Assembly: GCF_002847505.1 (NCBI RefSeq) | Contig: NZ_MXAV01000044.1 | Coordinates: 1-64,000 of the forward strand | Source: Acidithiobacillus marinus | GTDB lineage: Bacteria > Pseudomonadota > Gammaproteobacteria > Acidithiobacillales > Acidithiobacillaceae | Direction of reading: 5' to 3' | Length of the DNA: 64,000 bases | In this document: piece after piece, positions 55,738-64,000 of the stretch | Numbering within the stretch: the first letter of the stretch is position 1 | How the letters are laid out: the number at the start of each line of letters is the position of its first letter | Notes under the pieces: model-generated | Database searches by the model: none | What the model saw: the letters and a program-made list of their open reading frames with translations, nothing else | Told to the model about the DNA's origin: nothing | Made by a program: the position numbers and the translations under genes

Positions 55738-58700
55738 TCAGCTGTCCGGATAACGGCGCATGGCAGAGCTAATTGCCTGCAGAACGATCTCGCCTTGACA
55801 TTGTAATGGATACAGATCTATCAATGGCTTGCTGCTCAGCAACTGTGTCAGTTCTTCAAGCATTTCATGATAATGGTGATGGGCTGCCGCAAACTCGCTG
55901 AGATCCATGTGCTTCAAGTGATGGAGGCTTTGCTGAATGGGGCAATGCGCATTATCCCAGGGGGCGAGCTGCACAAACCAATGTGGATTGTTTATCAATA
56001 AGGTGCTGATGGTTTTTTGATGATCAATGACTTGGGCATATAATTGCAGCAGATCAAATCTTCTCGCTATGGGTTCTGGCACAAAAAGTGGGCAACGGGC
56101 CATCCAGTCCGGTAAATCGCTGGCCCACATGGGGAGGGCTACGGCATAGCCTTGCAGCATGGGCGCTTGCATCAGTCGCAATACATTGAGAATACTCTGA
56201 TTTTCGACGCCTTCGACAATGATTTCTACTCCCTGCGAATTGCCGATATCAAGCATCGCCCGAAGAAAATGGAGATCATTGGGGTTTTTACCCAGATTAC
56301 GCACAAATGCCTGATCAATTTTGATTTCGTCGACAGGTAATTCTTTGAGATACAATAAAGAAGCGTAGCCAGCGCCGACATCATCCAGACCAATACGATA
56401 ACCCTGCTTTTGTAAGCTACGGATAGATTCTGCGCTGAACTCCAGTGACCGGAGTTCTTCACTCTCGAGAATTTCCAGAATCAGACTTTGCGGTGGTACA
56501 GCACAGGCTGCCAATAGTTTCTGCAGGCGTTCCAGTGCCAGTGAATGCGTTAGAAAACTGGGCAGAATATTCAGGGATACCCAAAGATCAATGCCATTTT
56601 TCTTCCAGGATTGCCAGTCTTCGGCAATCTGGGTGAGTACCAGTTGGGTCAGTCGCCATTGATCCTCAGGCTCAAGAAATGGCAAAAACTCTCCCGGAGA
56701 AATCGCTTCAGCTTTGCTGTTAAGTCTTGCCAGCGCTTCAACACCGACAATGCGCTCCTGTCGCAAATCATGGACGGGCTGGTATTGAAGGACCATTTTC
56801 CCTTCATGCAGCAGGGTTTGAATGCGTAGATGTTCAGCTTTTTGCGATTCTGCAAAAGCACACCAAAACTGGTCGCGACGGGATTTGTTTTGTTTGCTCT
56901 GGTAAAGCGCGTGATCCGCTTTTCGCAGCAGCAGGTCGGCATCGCTATCATCGTATTCGGAAAGGGGATAAAAGGTTATACCAGCACTGATCCCGACATG
57001 AATACCGGGTAAGTCACCGAGAAAATAAGGCGCTGCGAGTTTTTCCCGGATTTTTTCCATAATCGGAGATATTTGCTCTGGCTTTTGCAGGTTGTCCCAA
57101 ACCAAGACAAATTCATCCCCGCCCAGACGGGCCAGATAGTCACTCTGCCGCAGTCCTTGTTGCAAGCGCTTGGCCACGGCTTGTAAAAGGAGATCTCCGC
57201 TGGCATGACCAAACTGATCGTTGATGGGCTTGAAATCATCCAGATCCAGCATGGCTACTGCCAGCATCCGGTCATTTCGCCGTGCTCTGGTCATGGCAGG
57301 ATGTAAAAACTCCGTAAAGCCCCTTCGGTTGGCGAGTCCTGTCAGTGCGTCATGACGGGCGAGATGGCTTTGTCGCAGCCTTTCATCCATCAGTTCTCCT
57401 TTCAGGTGAATTTCATCAAGACCATGACCTACAAGCAGAGCGATCTGTTGCAGTACCTCGATGATTTCGCTATTGAACAGATCGGGGCGAGGGCCGATGA
57501 CGTTGAGCATGGCCCAGCAGTTTTGCTGATGGTAGATAGGAAAAGTGGCTGCAGAGCGCCACTGATGCTCCTCGGCTTCCTGGTACCAGTCGGCATGAGG
57601 GCCAAGCACTTTGAGGTAATCCTGAATAACCCGATGCTCCCGCATGCGCCAGGCCTGGGATGTCAGAGACTGACCGTCGGGGATGTCTTCCGGATGAATG
57701 GTCCAGCGTCTTTTCAATATCCAGTCGACATGGTGCCCCGCAAGTGCCAAGGCCTGGAATACCCCCTCTGTATTGGGACGTATGATAAAAGCGGCATTGA
57801 AAAGACCACTTTGGATGAGTGCATCACAAATTTGTTGCAACATTTGTGATGCATCCCGCGCCTGCAGGGCAATATCTCCGCTGACCAGCATGGTTTTCTG
57901 CAATATCCGGGCGTCTTCCAGTTGGCGGACGACCTGACGCTGGCGCAGAAATGCCGCTAAATCTTCACTCAAGCGTTCCAGAAGTTCGATAATGGCGGTG
58001 GGGAAAACCATATCATCATAACGGTACAAAGCGATGACTCCGCGTCGCCCATCAGCCCATGAAAAGGGGGTGTAAATGCTTCCGCCCATCCGATGCTTTT
58101 TGATGAGCTCCTGCCAGGGAGTAAAAAGGGGGTCATTCGCGCCAAAAAGTAGGGTGCGGTTTTCCATGATGGCGCGACCCGAAGGCGATTGAGGTATCTC
58201 ATCGCTGGGCCAACAATACAGCTGCAGTTGGCTGAGTGGCCCGGCCAGTTCTCCAGCCTTTGCCGCCAATTCAATACGTCCGCTTTGTTCGTCTACAACG
58301 CCAATCCAGGCGGCGGCCAGGCGCATTCTTTCTACCAGTATGTTACAGAAGCGGTCCAGCACCCTGGGAAGTTCTTGTGTTTCTATGGCTGCGAAAAGAC
58401 GGTTCACTTCGGTGACCGACTGCAGAAAAGCGTCTCTGACTTGTAATTCGCGATTACGTGTCTGGAGGTCCTGGGAGCGACTGAACACTCTTTGTTCTAG
58501 ATTACGATTGGCTATTTCCAGTGCTTGAGTGGCATGACTGCGTTCATACATCATGGCAGCAGCAATCAGGCCGATGCTTTCCAGCAGGAGGCCAACTATT
58601 TGCGCCATGGTTTCGGGATAAAGCATCCGACTATGCTCATAAGGTCCATAACCCATACTGGTACCCAGCAGGGCCAGCAGGTAGGCTAAACTAGCCAAGG

Positions 58701-59466
58701 GATATACCAGTTTTGCCGGATAATTGGCCAGTAACCACAGGAAAGGCAGGATCAGCAGGAAAACGGCGCCCATCGCCAGGTTTCCTGTTGAATAGTTCAT
58801 AAAAAACAGCAGTACAATGGCAGTGAGCGCTGCCGATGCCAGTAGCAGAAAACGGTAGTCCAAGGTGCTTCTTTGCAGGCGATTCCCGTGCAGCAATATC
58901 AAGAGTAAAGCGGTTACGTTAAGAATGGCTCCCGCGTTGGCCATGGCCCAGAATAGAATGAGATGAGGTATGCTGGCGCTGACCACGCTGGCCGCGTTGG
59001 TCAATAACCAGCCGCCTGCTCCGGTCAGGACAGCAGTCAGCAGGGAGGGTATTGCCACAAAAAGGAGAAGATAAGCGATAGTCTGTCGAATACTTTGTAA
59101 GCCGGCCCAGTCCGGGCTGAAACGCCGGAGCAGCACACGGCCCAGCCAGGCGCCGAGAACCTCGCTGCAGGCAAACCAGGTGGCTACATCTGCATGAAGA
59201 TGGGTAAATAAATAGCCGCCCAGCCATGCCGCAATCCAAAGACCCGGTATGACCCGTGGTCCCCAGACCAGCAATCCGTAGGCGGTGACACCGGCAGCCG
59301 GCCAGATCGGCCAGAAAGGTCCTGCCAGGGAATGCCTGAAAAGCAGGTCCGCGAAAATCGTGAACAGGACATGCCCGAGTAAAAGCCCAATATTGAGGCC
59401 AATAATTTGTCGAAGGCTTAAACTGATGCCTCGGGGAGGGAGCTGAATGGCTGCAAAATATTTCAC
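55738..59466 (-). CDS. MASE1-GAF-GGDEF-EAL c-di-GMP enzyme with a C-terminal His/Cys-rich region
   Basis: A 1242-residue membrane protein. The N-terminal MASE1 sensor (about 20-310, eight or more helices, with WPAAGVTAYGLLVWG) is followed by a helical linker, two GAF-like domains (about 330-680), GGDEF ([11 protein letters not shown] intact) and EAL (VGVEALARLNS, LILEILESEEL, IGLDDVGAGYASL, KIDQAF intact). The last about 140 residues contain NAHCPIQQSLHHLKHMD and AAAHHHYHEMLEEL, resembling a chemoreceptor zinc-binding (CZB) module. GTG start, overlapping the preceding gene. Either enzymatic activity is possible. Confidence 0.9.
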   Translation of the reverse strand: MKYFAAIQLPPRGISLSLRQIIGLNIGLLLGHVLFTIFADLLFRHSLAGPFWPIWPAAGVTAYGLLVWGPRVIPGLWIAAWLGGYLFTHLHADVATWFACSEVLGAWLGRVLLRRFSPDWAGLQSIRQTIAYLLLFVAIPSLLTAVLTGAGGWLLTNAASVVSASIPHLILFWAMANAGAILNVTALLLILLHGNRLQRSTLDYRFLLLASAALTAIVLLFFMNYSTGNLAMGAVFLLILPFLWLLANYPAKLVYPLASLAYLLALLGTSMGYGPYEHSRMLYPETMAQIVGLLLESIGLIAAAMMYERSHATQALEIANRNLEQRVFSRSQDLQTRNRELQVRDAFLQSVTEVNRLFAAIETQELPRVLDRFCNILVERMRLAAAWIGVVDEQSGRIELAAKAGELAGPLSQLQLYCWPSDEIPQSPSGRAIMENRTLLFGANDPLFTPWQELIKKHRMGGSIYTPFSWADGRRGVIALYRYDDMVFPTAIIELLERLSEDLAAFLRQRQVVRQLEDARILQKTMLVSGDIALQARDASQMLQQICDALIQSGLFNAAFIIRPNTEGVFQALALAGHHVDWILKRRWTIHPEDIPDGQSLTSQAWRMREHRVIQDYLKVLGPHADWYQEAEEHQWRSAATFPIYHQQNCWAMLNVIGPRPDLFNSEIIEVLQQIALLVGHGLDEIHLKGELMDERLRQSHLARHDALTGLANRRGFTEFLHPAMTRARRNDRMLAVAMLDLDDFKPINDQFGHASGDLLLQAVAKRLQQGLRQSDYLARLGGDEFVLVWDNLQKPEQISPIMEKIREKLAAPYFLGDLPGIHVGISAGITFYPLSEYDDSDADLLLRKADHALYQSKQNKSRRDQFWCAFAESQKAEHLRIQTLLHEGKMVLQYQPVHDLRQERIVGVEALARLNSKAEAISPGEFLPFLEPEDQWRLTQLVLTQIAEDWQSWKKNGIDLWVSLNILPSFLTHSLALERLQKLLAACAVPPQSLILEILESEELRSLEFSAESIRSLQKQGYRIGLDDVGAGYASLLYLKELPVDEIKIDQAFVRNLGKNPNDLHFLRAMLDIGNSQGVEIIVEGVENQSILNVLRLMQAPMLQGYAVALPMWASDLPDWMARCPLFVPEPIARRFDLLQLYAQVIDHQKTISTLLINNPHWFVQLAPWDNAHCPIQQSLHHLKHMDLSEFAAAHHHYHEMLEELTQLLSSKPLIDLYPLQCQGEIVLQAISSAMRRYPDS

Positions 59467-61574
59467 ATCGTTGCCGTGATGTGGCTGGCCATTAGGCTGA
59501 GGATATCGGCGGTCAGATGGTCGTAGAATTCCAGATTGTATTCGTGGGAGAGTTGTCTTTCACTGATGTCGGTAATGACTTGTTGTAATTGTTCGCGCTT
59601 GCCACGCAGGCTAGGTATGGTATCCAGTAATGGATAAAGGGGACAAGACAGGTTATCACAAGTCATCTGTACATTAATGCTTTGTGGCATGCTTTGCAGA
59701 ACAGCACGCAATCCTTTGGCGAGCACAAGAAAGCGCGCAAAGGCCACCAGCAGGCTGCTTTCATTAGACTGAATAGGTAATTTCTGACTCAGGAATCGTT
59801 GGCTGATATCGTGGGCGGTAATGGGACGACTGAGGACGTAGCCCTGGACATAACGAATCCCCAAGGCCGATACCGCAGCCAGAACTTCGTTGTTTTCGAT
59901 ACCTTCTACTATTAGCTCTACACCCAGGCCATTGGCCATTTCCAGCATACTGGCCAGAAAATGCAGATCTCGAGGACGGCTTTCCAGGTGGCGACTGAAG
60001 GCCTGGTCCAACTTGACAGCATCAAAAGGATAGTCCTTGAGGCGTAGAAGGCTAGCGTAGGCCGTGCCCAGGTCATCCAGAGAAATCCTCACGCCCAAGG
60101 CCTTGAGGCGACCCAGTTGCACTTTGGCAGAGGCATAATCCAGAAATTCATCCCCTTCCAGTACTTCGATAAATAGTTGTTCTGGAGCCATCTGGTAGCG
60201 ATTTAATATGTTTTCAATAAACAGGATGACTTCTTCGAGCAACAGGTCCTGAGGCTCAAAATTGACGGCAATAGCTACGGTCTGACCACTATCCTGCCAT
60301 AGACGCCATTGTAGGGCTGCCTGTTCCAGCACCTGACAACTGAGGGCGCGGCGGTCTTCCGCGTTGAGCCATGGAAGAAATTCTCCAGTTTCAAGAATTT
60401 TGCCATTTTCTACCAGACGGGCCAGCGCCTCCACTTTAAAGATGCGGCCGCTGGGGATATGGATGATCGGCTGATAAAAGGTAATGACATGCTGGTCGAG
60501 TAGTGCATGATAATGCTGGCGTCGGGCGATGAGTTGCGGTGTATTGGGGTCATAAATGGAAGAAGGATCATATAAGGTGTAAAACTGCGCTTTTTGGTCT
60601 TTTTGGCGCTTGGCCTGATGCAGGGCCAGGTCGGCATGATGAATGATTTCCCGGGGCTTGACATCGTCCAGAGGATAAACGGTCACGCCGATACTGACCT
60701 GAATCGTTAAATTTTGTTGATTGATGCTGAAGCTCTGGTCTAAGGACTGACGAATGCGTTCCATGATCACTTCCAGATCGGCCCAACGCTCCATGTCTTC
60801 AAAAAGCAAGACAAACTCATCACTACTCATGCGCAGCAGCATGTCTTCCTTGCGCAAGTTTTTTTGGAGACGTTGGCTGAATTCCACCAGGACCTGATCA
60901 CCACCCAGCCTGCCAAGCTGACCATTAATGTCCTTGAAATTGTCGATATCCAGCATGGCGACGCCCAATAGTCGCTGATGATGATCGGCATGATCCAGGG
61001 CACGCTCCAGGCGCTCATCCAACTCCATGCGGTTATACAATCCGGTCAGAGGATCGCGTCGTGACTGGCGCTGCAGGCTCATGATCATATCGCCCATATA
61101 GGCGAATGCCGAAAAAAAATCGGTGCCAACGCGCGCAAAATAACCGGGCTCACTGCTGCCGACTACACCCAGGGCCTTTTGTTCTTCAATCCCAAAAGGC
61201 ACGATAATGATTTCTGCCAGTTGCGGGCGCAAAGCTTGAAGCCACTCGGGACAATCTGGATTATCCAGAGCATAGGTGAGCGTTGTATTATTGTTCAGTG
61301 CCTGATAACAAGGGTCTTGAGGCTCTTCGGTGATGTAGGGACGTTGTTGAATCCCGAATTCCTGATAAGGGAGTAGAGGTCGTCCGTTGATCGGGAAGGC
61401 ATACCAGGCCCATTGCAGATTGAGGTTGTGATCGAGAAGGCTCTGGCAGAGGGCATTGAGAAAGCCGTAAGCGCCGGCATCAGCAGGTACGGCACTCAAA
61501 GCCTGCAGCATAGAAGAGAATAGTGTGGCTCTGTCACGCTCTATGACGGAATTATTTTCTTTTTGATGAGACAC
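59463..61574 (-). CDS. GAF-(degenerate GGDEF)-EAL phosphodiesterase
   Basis: A 703-residue cytosolic protein: GAF-like N-terminus (about 20-165), GGDEF domain whose active site reads LRMSSDEFVLL instead of GG(D/E)EF, so cyclase activity is unlikely, and an EAL domain with FKVEALARL, FIEVLEGDEF, ISLDDLGTAYASL and AVKLDQAF intact. A C-terminal extension of about 110 residues contains CDNLSCPLYPL and a helical end. The degenerate GGDEF may serve as a GTP sensor. It is the first gene of a two-gene unit with the MASE1 protein. Confidence 0.9.
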   Translation of the reverse strand: MSHQKENNSVIERDRATLFSSMLQALSAVPADAGAYGFLNALCQSLLDHNLNLQWAWYAFPINGRPLLPYQEFGIQQRPYITEEPQDPCYQALNNNTTLTYALDNPDCPEWLQALRPQLAEIIIVPFGIEEQKALGVVGSSEPGYFARVGTDFFSAFAYMGDMIMSLQRQSRRDPLTGLYNRMELDERLERALDHADHHQRLLGVAMLDIDNFKDINGQLGRLGGDQVLVEFSQRLQKNLRKEDMLLRMSSDEFVLLFEDMERWADLEVIMERIRQSLDQSFSINQQNLTIQVSIGVTVYPLDDVKPREIIHHADLALHQAKRQKDQKAQFYTLYDPSSIYDPNTPQLIARRQHYHALLDQHVITFYQPIIHIPSGRIFKVEALARLVENGKILETGEFLPWLNAEDRRALSCQVLEQAALQWRLWQDSGQTVAIAVNFEPQDLLLEEVILFIENILNRYQMAPEQLFIEVLEGDEFLDYASAKVQLGRLKALGVRISLDDLGTAYASLLRLKDYPFDAVKLDQAFSRHLESRPRDLHFLASMLEMANGLGVELIVEGIENNEVLAAVSALGIRYVQGYVLSRPITAHDISQRFLSQKLPIQSNESSLLVAFARFLVLAKGLRAVLQSMPQSINVQMTCDNLSCPLYPLLDTIPSLRGKREQLQQVITDISERQLSHEYNLEFYDHLTADILSLMASHITATM

Positions 61575-61683
61575 GATTGGCTTCTGCCGTGATGAATTAA
61601 TATAATTTATATAGGATAACTTGCCAGGAAGGCAAGGTCTTCACGTCGTATTATTACATAAGTAAAGTCTTAATTTAAGCTGT

Positions 61684-62673
61684 TCATCTGAACCAGAGGC
61701 TATCCCAGCCACGCTGGGCAGCAAGGCCTATTTTTTGTGTGAGATTTTTGGGTCGTTGATAGCTGATCTGCAGCAGTTTCCCATCTTGCGCTGCATCCAC
61801 AATGATCTCGTCGCTGGTGGCCAATTGATCTACCAAACCTAATTGCAAGGCCTTGCTACCCAGCCAGGCTTCGCCGGTAGCAACCTTCTCCAGATCCAGC
61901 TGTGGCCGATATTGTTCCACAAATTCACGGAACAGGGCATGAGTTTCTTCCAGTTCCTCACGCAACTTGGCGCGGCCGCTGTCGGTGTTTTCGCCAAACA
62001 GTGTTACCGTACGCTTGAATTTACCTGCAGTGAACTGCTCAAAATCAATATTGCGCTCCTGCAGCCAGCGATGAAAATTAGGAATCTGCGCCACCACGCC
62101 TATAGAGCCCAGCAGGGCAAAAGGGCTGGCCACAATCCGGTCTGCGGTGACGGCCATCATGTACCCACCACTGGCAGCGACAGCATCCACCAGCACCGTA
62201 CAATGTATTTTGGCGGCACGCAGGCGCAGCAGTTGGGCTGCCGCCAGGCCGTAGGTGTTGACCATGCCCCCGCCACTTTCAAGGCGGATCAGCACCGCAT
62301 CACCAGGTTGGGCGGCTTGAAGGATGGCGGTGATTTCCTCACGCAGAGTACTCACCGCCGAGGCCCGGATATCTCCCTTGAAGTCCAACAGATAGGTGCA
62401 TTTTTCAGTTTCTTTATTCTGGGCTTTGTGCGCTTTTTTGAGCGCCTTTTGCTGCGCTTTGCGGGCTTTTTTATCGAGGCGCAGGGCTTCAATGTGTGCG
62501 CCTGACTGTTCGATCTGGCGGCGCAGATCAGTCACCTGTACCTGGCCTGCTGGCGTAGGTTTGCGCTTGCTGAGGGCAATGGCGGCAATGCCTCCGGCGA
62601 CGATCAGGATAGCGACCACAATGGTGGCGGTTTCGGCGAGAAAGGTCAGGTAGTGACTCAAGAAATTTTCCAT
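61684..62673 (-). CDS. sohB: SohB-like S49 inner-membrane protease
   Basis: About 329 residues from ATG 62673; the frame extends 27 codons upstream but without support. An N-terminal helix (TATIVVAILIVAGGIAAIAL) is followed by a Lys-rich segment (KKARKAQQKALKKAHKAQNK) and the S49 domain with DAVAASGGYMMAVTADRIVA (catalytic Ser) and FTAGKFKRTVTLFGENT (catalytic Lys). Close in layout to E. coli SohB, a suppressor of htrA loss. Substrates are unknown. Confidence 0.92.
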   Translation of the reverse strand: MENFLSHYLTFLAETATIVVAILIVAGGIAAIALSKRKPTPAGQVQVTDLRRQIEQSGAHIEALRLDKKARKAQQKALKKAHKAQNKETEKCTYLLDFKGDIRASAVSTLREEITAILQAAQPGDAVLIRLESGGGMVNTYGLAAAQLLRLRAAKIHCTVLVDAVAASGGYMMAVTADRIVASPFALLGSIGVVAQIPNFHRWLQERNIDFEQFTAGKFKRTVTLFGENTDSGRAKLREELEETHALFREFVEQYRPQLDLEKVATGEAWLGSKALQLGLVDQLATSDEIIVDAAQDGKLLQISYQRPKNLTQKIGLAAQRGWDSLWFR

Positions 62674-62826
62674 GGGCAGACTATATACCAGATGGATGCA
62701 GGTCCAAAAGGCGGCGAGATGTCCCCCATGAAATAATTTGTCGGGTACTGGCATGCGGATGCTTTCGGTTGAAGCCCAGGGCCTGCGGGCGTTATCATTT
62801 GCAATCTACGCTAATGGAATTCTCGA

Positions 62827-63069
62827 ATGATTCATGTGAAATTTTTTGCCAGCGTCCGCGAGCGCGTCGGGATGGCGGAAATGCAGTTGCCCTGTCCGCC
62901 CGGGGATTTTTCGGTGGAAGAGGTGTTGACTATGGTGGAGGGGCAGGCTGGAACGGAGTTGCGTGACGTGCACTTACTGGCTTCTCTCAATCAGCAGCAT
63001 GTGCCTTTTACCGCTCCCGTTCAGGATGATGACGAAGTGGCATTTTTCCCTCCAGTAACAGGAGGTTGA
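62827..63069 (+). CDS. moaD: MoaD, molybdopterin synthase small subunit
   Basis: An 80-residue ubiquitin-like protein (IHVKFFASVRERVGM, DDDEVAFFPPVTGG) ending in the Gly-Gly that is thiocarboxylated as sulfur donor for molybdopterin. The GGAGG that forms its own C-terminal codons is also the ribosome binding site of moaE. Confidence 0.95.
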   Translation: MIHVKFFASVRERVGMAEMQLPCPPGDFSVEEVLTMVEGQAGTELRDVHLLASLNQQHVPFTAPVQDDDEVAFFPPVTGG

Positions 63070-63071
63070 GA

Positions 63072-63560
63072 GTGATTGTTAAAGTTCAGGAAGAAGATTT
63101 TGATGTTTCGGCCGAGTGCGCCGGAATGACTGAATCGAAGGGGGCCGGAGCGCTGGTGACTTTTATCGGTACAGTGCGGGATTACAGTGATGCCAGCGAC
63201 ATTCTCTCTCTGGATATTGAGCACTATCCGGGGATGACGGAAAAAGAACTGGAGCGGGTCAGCCGCGAAGCTGCGCAACAGTATGACATTCTCGATAGTT
63301 TGATTATTCATCGTTACGGCGTATTGCAGCCGGAGGATAAGATTGTGCTGGTGGCAGTCTGGTCCCGGCATCGTGCTACCGCCTTTGATGCCTGTCGTTT
63401 TTTGATTGATGTGCTCAAAAGCAGTGCGCCGTTCTGGAAAAAGGAAATTACGCCCCAGGGATCGCGCTGGGTGACGGATTGTCCGGGTTGCCGGGCGGGA
63501 AGTCGCGAGGGGCACAGCCATGCGCCTCATGCCGCTCCGCACCTACTCCATTCGCGTTGA
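63072..63560 (+). CDS. moaE: MoaE, molybdopterin synthase large subunit
   Basis: About 162 residues from GTG 63072 (GGAGG 6 bases upstream; a TTG two codons earlier is less likely). GALVTFIGTVRDYSD, LDIEHYPGMTEKELE, HRYGVLQPEDKIVLVAVWSRHRATAF and the Lys pair in APFWKKE are conserved. It transfers sulfur from MoaD to precursor Z. The C-terminal extension (CRAGSREGHSHAPHAAPHLLHSR) is His-rich and unusual. No other moa gene is in the window. Confidence 0.95.
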   Translation: MIVKVQEEDFDVSAECAGMTESKGAGALVTFIGTVRDYSDASDILSLDIEHYPGMTEKELERVSREAAQQYDILDSLIIHRYGVLQPEDKIVLVAVWSRHRATAFDACRFLIDVLKSSAPFWKKEITPQGSRWVTDCPGCRAGSREGHSHAPHAAPHLLHSR

Positions 63561-63596
63561 ATTTATCCAGAAGCAGATCAGTAAAGGAACTCTTTT

Positions 63597-64000
63597 ATGC
63601 CAAGTTTTGATGTGGTTTCTGAAGTGGATATGCAGGAAGTGGACAATGCCTTGCATACTACCCAGAAAGAAATTACCACCCGCTATGATTTCAAGGGCAG
63701 CAAGGCGTCTATTGAACGAAAAGACAAAGAAATCATTCTGATCGCCGAAGATGAATATAAACTGGGGCAGATGATTGATCTGTTTTCAGCCCGGCTGGTC
63801 AAACGTGGTGTGGATCTGAAAGCCCTGGATGTCGGTAAATGTGCTGCCGCAGCAGGGGGCATGGAACGTCAGGTGCTCACCCTGAAAGTGGGGCTGGAAA
63901 CGGAAGTTTCCAAACGCATGATCAAGCATCTCAAGGATGGCAAATTCAAGGCCCAGGGTAGTATCCAGGGTGACCAGCTCCGAGTTTCCGGAAAAAGTCG
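63597..64000 (+). CDS. yajQ: YajQ-family nucleotide-binding protein, 3' end outside the window
   Basis: The first 134 of about 160 residues: [20 protein letters not shown], then [18 protein letters not shown] and the second domain with [19 protein letters not shown]. YajQ proteins have two RNA-recognition-like domains; the Xanthomonas homologue binds c-di-GMP and controls virulence genes. In this window rich in c-di-GMP enzymes it is a plausible effector, but other YajQ proteins bind ATP/GTP or tRNA. AAAGGAA lies upstream of the ATG. Confidence 0.92.
   Translation, partial: MPSFDVVSEVDMQEVDNALHTTQKEITTRYDFKGSKASIERKDKEIILIAEDEYKLGQMIDLFSARLVKRGVDLKALDVGKCAAAAGGMERQVLTLKVGLETEVSKRMIKHLKDGKFKAQGSIQGDQLRVSGKS

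Overview
The window looks like chromosome of a Gram-negative proteobacterium of moderate GC content (roughly mid-50s percent by eye, not computed). The run hfq-hflX-hflK-hflC-hisZ-purA followed by rnr, the type IV pilus genes, the RND and Pqi envelope systems and the polyphosphate genes fit a gamma/beta-type proteobacterium. My best guess is an Acidithiobacillus-like acidophile, but this is an inference from gene order, not a database result.

Region 1 (1-16.8 kb) is about surface attachment and signalling. A minus-strand operon pilC-fimT-pilV-pilW-pilX-pilY1 encodes the pilus platform, four minor pilins and a large tip adhesin. After a small CopG/ParE toxin-antitoxin pair come a DSF synthase (rpfF, plus strand) and, facing it, rpfC (hybrid sensor kinase), rpfG (HD-GYP response regulator) and a GAF-PAS-GGDEF cyclase. 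The same minus-strand run continues upstream into a small orphan gene and two major-pilin genes, the first preceded by a good sigma-54 promoter. Pilus synthesis, a fatty-acid quorum signal and c-di-GMP turnover are thus physically joined.

Region 2 (17.1-21.1 kb) is an accessory toxin-antitoxin patch between pilA and lexA. It holds vapB with a deleted vapC, mqsRA, a broken higB, a higA carrying the VapB tail, an intact vapC, a Fic remnant, and a PIN/ribbon-helix-helix pair. A 70-bp exact repeat and a diverged second repeat show that it arose by duplication, insertion and deletion. One further antitoxin gene lies at the window start.

Region 3 (21.1-64 kb) is mostly core genome: a Sel1-repeat gene, lexA with its SOS box, a DsbG-like gene, pepN, folD-ppk-parA-CYTH/CHAD (a polyphosphate operon with an orphan ParA), an RND tripartite efflux operon, a TPR membrane protein, ppc-maf, hfq-hflXKC-hisZ-purA, tRNA-Leu(CAG), rnr, pqiABC coupled to an MFS gene, two c-di-GMP genes in tandem (the first with a degenerate GGDEF site), sohB, moaDE and the start of yajQ. 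RpfG, three GGDEF/EAL proteins and YajQ make c-di-GMP the recurring theme of the window.
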